A program made the position numbers and the translations under genes. Source: DATJPD01 sp036394195 (GTDB taxonomy: Bacteria; Pseudomonadota; Alphaproteobacteria; CACIAM-22H2). Taken from it: a DNA stretch of 24,958 bases. The DNA lies in the NCBI GenBank assembly GCA_036394195.1, contig DASWFO010000191.1, forward strand, positions 1 to 24,958. Direction: 5' to 3'. The first letter of the stretch is position 1; each line of letters begins with the position of its first letter. Below, one piece after another: positions 20,670-24,958 of this stretch. A model generated the notes under the pieces. The model saw nothing but the letters and a program-made list of their open reading frames with translations. It ran no database searches and was not told where the DNA came from.

Positions 20670-22361
20670 TTATGGATTCCTGCTGCGGGCGTGCATCGCG
20701 GCACGATAGGCAAAGACCACGCCGGGACCGAGGGTGGTGCCGGGACCCGGATAGGTTCCGGCCATGATCGACGCCATGTCGTTGCCGCAGGCATACAGCC
20801 CCGGGATCGCGCGGCCGTCGGGATCGAGGACGCGCGCGTGGATGTCCGTGGCGAGCCCGGTACTCACGGCGATGTCCGCCGGCCAAACGGCCATCGCGTG
20901 GAACGGCGGCGTGGTCAGCGGCCCGAGACACGGGTTTGGCTTGTGCTCCGGATCGCCGTTGAAGCGGTTGAGGTCGGTATCGCCCTTGCCGAAATCGAGA
21001 TCGACGCCGCTGTCGGCAAAGCGGTTGTGGCGCGCGACCGTGTCGCGGAATGCCTGCGGTGGAACGCCGATCTTCTGCGCCAGATCGTCGAGGCTGCGGC
21101 CGGTGATGAGATAGCCGTTGCGTTCGAACCTTTTCAGATTGTGCGTGCCCGGATGAATGGCACCGAGGCCGTACCGGCCGATGAACGTACCGTCGCAGAT
21201 GAGGTAGGCCGGGATCGACGGCGCGAGCTTGTGGCTCTCGAACATCGCTTCGACGAAGTCGTGATAGGAGACGGCTTCGTTGACGAAGCGCCGGCCGGCC
21301 GAATTCACCGCCAGCAGCCCAGGCTTGGCGCGGTCAAGCAGCAGGTGCGGATACAGGCCCCGGCTGCCGTCGCGCCGGATCGTCACCGAGGCCGGCGTCC
21401 ACAGCCCGCTGGTCCCGTGCTCGCCGGTCACGATGCGGGCCCCCAGCCGCTCGCCAATGACGACGCCGTCGCCGGAATTCCCGGCGTCGCTCATCGAATG
21501 CGGCGGCGTCGGCTGCGGCATGAACGCGGCGCGAAACTTCTTGTTGTGGCCGTAGCCCCCGGTCGCGAGCACGACGCCTTTGCGGGCTCTGACCACGATG
21601 TCCTGGCCGTCGACCTGGATCCGAGCACCGACCACGCCGTGCCGGTCGCCCAGCACATCCGTGATCGCGGCGCCGAACAGGATCGGCACGCCCCGCTGCC
21701 GGAGGCTGTAGAACAGCCGGGCGATGAGCGCGTTGCCCATCATGATCCGGGTGCCGCGCGGATAGCGCAGGCGGTCCATCAGATAGCGGGCGAACAGCGT
21801 CGCCGCGGTGATGAAATTTGCCACGGAGCGAAACCGGCCGAGGAGCGGCGGGATGTCGGCCTTGCCGATCATCATGCCGCCGAACAGCATGAACTCCGGA
21901 ATTGGCGGCCGGATGCGCTTGAAGTCGGCGCCGAGCAGCCGGCCGTCGAACGGCTTCGGCACGATCGCCCGGCCGCTGATCGCGGCGCCCGGCATGTTGC
22001 CGCGATAATCGGGATGCATCCCGCAGGGCATGAACTGCACGTCGGTCTTGGCGCTGAGCTCGTCGATGACCTGGGACGCAGTCTTGAGGAACACCGTCCG
22101 CAGCTCGCGCCCTGTGGCGCTGGGGATCAGCGCGTCGAGATAGCGCTCCGCGTCCTCGGCGCTGTCGGGGAAGCCCGCCGCCCTGCTCTGGCTGTTCCCC
22201 GGGATCCACAGCGTGCCGGCCGAGGTGGCACCCGTGCCGCCGACCTGATCCGACTTCTCGCACACGAGCACGTCGAGACCCTCGAGGGCCGCGACCAGCG
22301 CCGCCGTCAGGCCGGCCGGCCCCGCACCGGCCACGAGCAGATCGACCTCGCGTTCCTCCAT
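20670..22361 (-). CDS. FAD-dependent oxidoreductase (KstD / fumarate reductase flavoprotein type)
   Basis: A 563-residue flavoprotein. The N-terminal FAD-binding motif is VAGAGPAGLTAALVAALEGLDVLVCEK, with GGTGATSAGTLWIPGN next, as in 3-ketosteroid dehydrogenases. A second cofactor segment reads GVVLATGGYGHN, and the C-terminal motif YPGPGTTLGPGVVFAYRAA carries a Tyr corresponding to the active-site Tyr-Pro-Gly-Pro-Gly of KstD. It could dehydrogenate a ketosteroid or reduce a 2-enoate; the choice cannot be made from sequence. ATG 22361 is preferred as the start of MEEREVDLLVAGAG; in-frame GTG 22385 is the alternative. It follows the nitronate monooxygenase gene closely, likely as one operon. 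Confidence 0.88.
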   Translation of the reverse strand: MEEREVDLLVAGAGPAGLTAALVAALEGLDVLVCEKSDQVGGTGATSAGTLWIPGNSQSRAAGFPDSAEDAERYLDALIPSATGRELRTVFLKTASQVIDELSAKTDVQFMPCGMHPDYRGNMPGAAISGRAIVPKPFDGRLLGADFKRIRPPIPEFMLFGGMMIGKADIPPLLGRFRSVANFITAATLFARYLMDRLRYPRGTRIMMGNALIARLFYSLRQRGVPILFGAAITDVLGDRHGVVGARIQVDGQDIVVRARKGVVLATGGYGHNKKFRAAFMPQPTPPHSMSDAGNSGDGVVIGERLGARIVTGEHGTSGLWTPASVTIRRDGSRGLYPHLLLDRAKPGLLAVNSAGRRFVNEAVSYHDFVEAMFESHKLAPSIPAYLICDGTFIGRYGLGAIHPGTHNLKRFERNGYLITGRSLDDLAQKIGVPPQAFRDTVARHNRFADSGVDLDFGKGDTDLNRFNGDPEHKPNPCLGPLTTPPFHAMAVWPADIAVSTGLATDIHARVLDPDGRAIPGLYACGNDMASIMAGTYPGPGTTLGPGVVFAYRAAMHARSRNP

Positions 22362-22395
22362 CACCCGCCAGGGTGACGTGCCCACGGGCGCGAAG

Positions 22396-23484
22396 TCAAA
22401 CCCTCGCCGCCGCCAACCGGCCGATGGCCGCGTCGAGCTCGGCTGCCAGCTTAACGACCAGGGAAGCGGCCGGTTGCCGACGGGCGAGACGTACGCCCTG
22501 CCCGGCCCACAGCGACAGGAACTCGGCGCGGCCCCGCTTGGCGGCGGCGGTGCGCAGCGGCCGGGTGAGCGCGTTCTGGATCGGGAACGGCAGGATCGCG
22601 CCGGGCGGAGCCGCGGTCTCGACTTCGGTCATGAAGCGATTCACGATGCCGCGCGCCGGCCGGCCGGAGAAGGCGCGCGTGACGCGCGTCTCGTGCTCGC
22701 GCGCGGCGAGGATCGCCACCTTATACGCCTCCGGTATTCCCGCCTCGTCGCAGGTGAGGAACGCCGTGCCCATCTGCACCGCGGCGGCACCCAGCGCCAG
22801 CGCCGCCGCGATGCCGCGGCCGTCCATGATGCCGCCGGACGCGATCACCGGCACCTTCACCGCATCGACCGTTTGCGGGACCAGCGACATGGTGCCGACG
22901 AGGCCGGCTTCGAAGTCACCGCCGAACGTGCCGCGATGGCCGCCGGCTTCGCCGCCTTGGGCGACGACGGCGTCGACGCCTGCTTTCTCGAGCGCGATCG
23001 CCTCGTCGACCGTGGTCGCGGTGGCGGCGAGGAACATGCCGCGCGCCTTCACCGCCGCGATCGCGTCCTTGGGCGGCACGGCGAAGGCGAAGCTGAACGC
23101 CGCGGCCCCGCTGTCGAGCGCCGCCGCGAGCTGATCGGCGAACAGGCTCCCGGTCGATGTGGGCAGCGACGGCGGCGGCAGGCCGAGCTCGGCGAAATAG
23201 CCGGCCACGCGGGCCAGCGCCGGGCTCGCGTCAGCGGGCGGTGTTGGCGCTGGAAGCGGGGCGAAGAGATTGATGCCGAACGGGCGCTTGGTCTTGGCCC
23301 GCACGGCGGCAGCGCTGTCGCGGATCTGCTGCGGGGTCAGGTACGCCGCACCGATGAAACCGATCCCGCCGGCTTCCGAGACCGCGGCCACGAGGTCGGG
23401 CGTGTCGCCGCCGCCGGCAAGCGGGGCCTGGATGATCGGGTGCGCGATCCGTAACCGCCGCGTGAGATCCGTCTGAACGGGCAT
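22396..23484 (-). CDS. Nitronate monooxygenase (2-nitropropane dioxygenase family)
   Basis: A 362-residue FMN-dependent TIM-barrel enzyme that oxidises alkyl nitronates to carbonyl compounds and nitrite. It shows QAPLAGGGDTPDLVAAVSEAGG at the N-terminus, VVAQGGEAGGHRGTF with the putative catalytic base His183, and ASGGIMDGRGIAAALALGAAAVQMGTAFL for FMN phosphate binding. ATG 23484 has GGAAGG 7 bases upstream. A longer in-frame ORF reaches 23553, but its extra residues are only translated repeat sequence, so that start is rejected. It precedes the KstD-like flavoprotein in the same direction. Relatives often have unknown substrates. Confidence 0.92.
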   Translation of the reverse strand: MPVQTDLTRRLRIAHPIIQAPLAGGGDTPDLVAAVSEAGGIGFIGAAYLTPQQIRDSAAAVRAKTKRPFGINLFAPLPAPTPPADASPALARVAGYFAELGLPPPSLPTSTGSLFADQLAAALDSGAAAFSFAFAVPPKDAIAAVKARGMFLAATATTVDEAIALEKAGVDAVVAQGGEAGGHRGTFGGDFEAGLVGTMSLVPQTVDAVKVPVIASGGIMDGRGIAAALALGAAAVQMGTAFLTCDEAGIPEAYKVAILAAREHETRVTRAFSGRPARGIVNRFMTEVETAAPPGAILPFPIQNALTRPLRTAAAKRGRAEFLSLWAGQGVRLARRQPAASLVVKLAAELDAAIGRLAAARV

Positions 23485-23500
23485 GAGCCACCTTCCTGGT

Positions 23501-23620
23501 ACCCCCCACCCGCTCGCTGCCGCTCGCGGCCTCCCCCGCAAGGGGGGAGGCAATATATTGCCGTGCTTTACTTACCTCCCCCTCGACGGGGGAGGACGGC
23601 GCGGAGCGCCGGGTGGGGGT
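23501..23620. repeat. Paired palindromic repeats in inverted arrangement
   Basis: Two perfect hairpins with 8-base arms CCTCCCCC/GGGGGAGG lie at 23530-23550 (loop GCAAG) and 23575-23595 (loop TCGAC). The flanks (CCCCCCACCCGCTCGC... on the left, ...GCGCCGGGTGGGGGT on the right) are inverted copies of each other, so the whole unit is a large imperfect palindrome. It is the intergenic form of the element found inside the CoA ligase gene at 7981. Confidence 0.75.
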
Positions 23621-23650
23621 GAGTTGCGATGCTGATGCACCGTAAGCCCC

Positions 23651-23664
23651 GCCCGTTCGCGGGC
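23651..23664 (-). terminator. Possible terminator hairpin after the LysR gene
   Basis: A GCCCG stem closes a TTCG/CGAA tetraloop (23651-23664) 47 bases beyond the LysR stop, next to the 8-base palindrome AACCGGTT (23667-23674). No T-run follows on the minus strand, so termination here would be weak or factor-assisted. Confidence 0.3.
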
Positions 23665-23711
23665 AGAACCGGTTTTAAGTGATAGGCCCGATCTGGTTTC
23701 GCGATAGCGGC

Positions 23712-24602
23712 CTAGTCGGCCGCATCGGCGGTGGCGACCTGGCCGGCACGGGCGCAGTCGAGAAAGGCCGCGAGTGCCGTCGAGACGAAGGCGTCGCGGC
23801 GGCGGACGAAGGCGGTTTCGACCCGCCCTTCGTTGGCCGGCAGAGGGTGATAGGCGAGCTTGCCGGCGCGCGACGCGCTCTCGACCACGCTCAGCGGCAG
23901 CAAGGTGACGCCCAGCCCCGCCATGACGCAGCCGATGATGCCGTCGATGGTGCCGAACTCGAGCCGCCGCAAGCCGACGATGCCGCGCCTGGCGAGAATG
24001 TCCTCCAGCTTCTGACGGTACGAGCAGCCGGCGCGCAACACGACGATCTTGAGGTCGTCGCCGCGCGGCAACGCGTCGAGACGGCGGATCGACGGGGCGG
24101 TGACCAGCACCAGCTCCTCCTCGAACACGGGCTCCTGGACCAGTTCGGGATGGTCGACCGGGCCGCACACGAAGGCCGCCTCCAGCTTGCGCGCGAGCAC
24201 GCGCTCGATCATCTCGGCGCTGGTGCCGGTGTTGAGCACGAGGTCGACCTCCGGGTAACGCGCGGCATAGGCGGCCAGCACCGGCGGCAGCCGGACCGCC
24301 GCCGTCGTCTCGAGCGAGCCGATGTCGAGGGGCCCCTTGGGCACGCCGTTGTCCTCGACGGCGCGGCGGGCCTCGGCCAACAGCCGCCCTACCCGGGTGG
24401 CATACGGCAGAAGCCGGCGGCCCGCGGCGGTGAGCTCGACCCCGCGGCTGTGGCGGTCGAACAGCGGCGCGCCGAGCCGCTCCTCGAGCAGACGGATGCG
24501 CGCGGTGACGTTGGACTGCACCGTGTTGAGCTCCGCGGCTGCCCGGTTCATGCCACCGAGCCGCGCCACCGCCTCGAAGATCCGAAGGTCCGCTGAATCC
24601 AT
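23712..24602 (-). CDS. LysR-family transcriptional regulator
   Basis: A 296-residue LTTR: winged helix-turn-helix at about 1-60 (DLRIFEAVARLGGMNRAAAELNTVQSNVTARIRLLEERLG, then PLFDRHSRGVELTAAG), a linker helix, and a two-lobe periplasmic-binding-like effector domain from about residue 90 (GPLDIGSLETTA...). The effector lobes include AAFVCGPVDHPELV and DGIIGCVMAGLGVTLLP. The start is ATG 24602. A 21-base dyad containing ATC-N9-GAT lies 20 bases upstream, suggesting autoregulation. Likely targets are the neighbouring lyase gene, the nitronate monooxygenase or the flavoprotein, but this is inferred from position only. Confidence 0.94.
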   Translation of the reverse strand: MDSADLRIFEAVARLGGMNRAAAELNTVQSNVTARIRLLEERLGAPLFDRHSRGVELTAAGRRLLPYATRVGRLLAEARRAVEDNGVPKGPLDIGSLETTAAVRLPPVLAAYAARYPEVDLVLNTGTSAEMIERVLARKLEAAFVCGPVDHPELVQEPVFEEELVLVTAPSIRRLDALPRGDDLKIVVLRAGCSYRQKLEDILARRGIVGLRRLEFGTIDGIIGCVMAGLGVTLLPLSVVESASRAGKLAYHPLPANEGRVETAFVRRRDAFVSTALAAFLDCARAGQVATADAAD

Positions 24603-24622
24603 GGCCGCCTCCTCCGTCTCAG

Positions 24623-24643
24623 GCCATCATTAAAGACGATGGC
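24623..24643. promoter_or_regulatory. LysR-type operator dyad with flanking direct repeats
   Basis: GCCATC (24623-24628), nine bases and GATGGC (24638-24643) form a perfect dyad whose core is ATC-N9-GAT, the classic LTTR/NodD recognition pattern. Beside it GGCTTCAGGA (24641-24650) recurs as GGTTTCAGGA (24662-24671) with a 21-base step, about two helical turns. All lie in the 80-base gap just upstream of lysR. Confidence 0.5.
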
Positions 24644-24682
24644 TTCAGGACCGACCATTCTGGTTTCAGGATGGCTGCCCTT

Positions 24683-24958
24683 CTAGCGGCGCATGGCCAG
24701 CACACGGTCGACCATTTTTCCGCACAGGCCCAGGTAGTTGGCGGGATCAACCAGCTTCGCCAGCGCCGGCCGGTCGACATGCTTGGAGATCTCCGGATCC
24801 GCCGCCAGCAGATCGAGGAACGGCCGGCCGGTCTCGATCACCTTGCGGCAGATGTCGTAGACGAGATCGTGCGCGCGCTGGCGGCCGAGATGGGGCCCCA
24901 GCCCCATCATCACCGCTTCGGAGACGATGAGCCCGCGCGTCACATCGAGATTGGCGCG
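24683..24958 (-). CDS. Aspartase/fumarase-superfamily lyase (PcaB/PurB-like), 5' end outside window
   Basis: The last 91 residues of a lyase; the frame stays open to the window edge (it begins RANLDVTRGLIVSEAV). The segment GLIVSEAVMMGLGPHLGRQRAHDLVYDICRK followed by LLAADPEIS and DPANYLGLCGKMVDRVL matches the C-terminal domain of adenylosuccinate lyase and 3-carboxy-cis,cis-muconate cycloisomerase. The signature loop and active-site residues lie outside the window, so the reaction cannot be fixed. It is on the same strand as, and 80 bases before, the LysR gene; a catabolic lyase next to its regulator is plausible. Confidence 0.82.
   Translation of the reverse strand, partial: RANLDVTRGLIVSEAVMMGLGPHLGRQRAHDLVYDICRKVIETGRPFLDLLAADPEISKHVDRPALAKLVDPANYLGLCGKMVDRVLAMRR

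Noticed and set aside
20661..22376. A 571-codon open frame on the plus strand
   Set aside because: Antisense shadow of the KstD-like flavoprotein, which has clear FAD motifs.
23485..23553. N-terminal extension of the nitronate monooxygenase to 23553
   Set aside because: The added codons are repeat sequence; ATG 23484 has a good ribosome-binding site and begins the family sequence.

Overview
The window is G+C-rich (about two thirds by eye) and densely coded, with short gaps, many ATGA/GTGA stop-start overlaps and several GTG starts. A DUF3572 gene, a match to the alphaproteobacterial EcfG stress promoter (GGAAC-N16-CGTT), and palindromic repeats of the CCTCCCCC/GGGGGAGG and PAKAGIQ-coding types common in Rhizobiales genomes all point to an alphaproteobacterium of the Hyphomicrobiales. 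No rRNA, tRNA, insertion sequence, phage gene or CRISPR array was seen.

Layout. 1-452: 3' end of a NarL/LuxR response regulator. 772-3495: a stress and cell-envelope group made of OtsA trehalose-6-phosphate synthase, a DUF3572 protein, a coupled 59-residue ORF, and an exported SleB-type hydrolase behind an EcfG-type promoter. 3592-6163: a complete, translationally coupled TauA/SsuA-type ABC importer (ATPase, binding protein, permease). 6171-6368: a MazE/AbrB-type antitoxin with no toxin beside it. 6466-14948: two divergent catabolic operons sharing a 116-bp promoter region. The leftward one has an MDR oxidoreductase, a PaaI-type thioesterase and an acyl-CoA ligase. The rightward one has a UbiD-type decarboxylase, an SDR-fold protein, two alpha/beta hydrolases and an N-formylglutamate amidohydrolase. 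Together they look like a pathway that activates, decarboxylates and hydrolyses an aromatic or unsaturated acid; the substrate cannot be read from sequence.

14961-18828 (leftward) is the most unusual block: a DUF3034 outer-membrane-like protein, an exported group-1 truncated hemoglobin, an exported cupredoxin and a transmembrane PAS histidine kinase in one head-to-tail series. It may be an envelope heme/copper redox or gas-sensing module. 19076-20173 is a zinc alcohol dehydrogenase. 20259-20525 is a small exported protein behind a four-unit, 11-bp-phased array resembling a PhoB (Pho) box. 20670-24958 (leftward) holds a KstD/fumarate-reductase-type flavoprotein, a nitronate monooxygenase, a LysR regulator with an ATC-N9-GAT dyad just upstream, and the end of an aspartase/fumarase-superfamily lyase.

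Starts were chosen from ribosome-binding sites and coupling. Product names rest on motifs recognised by eye, without a database search.
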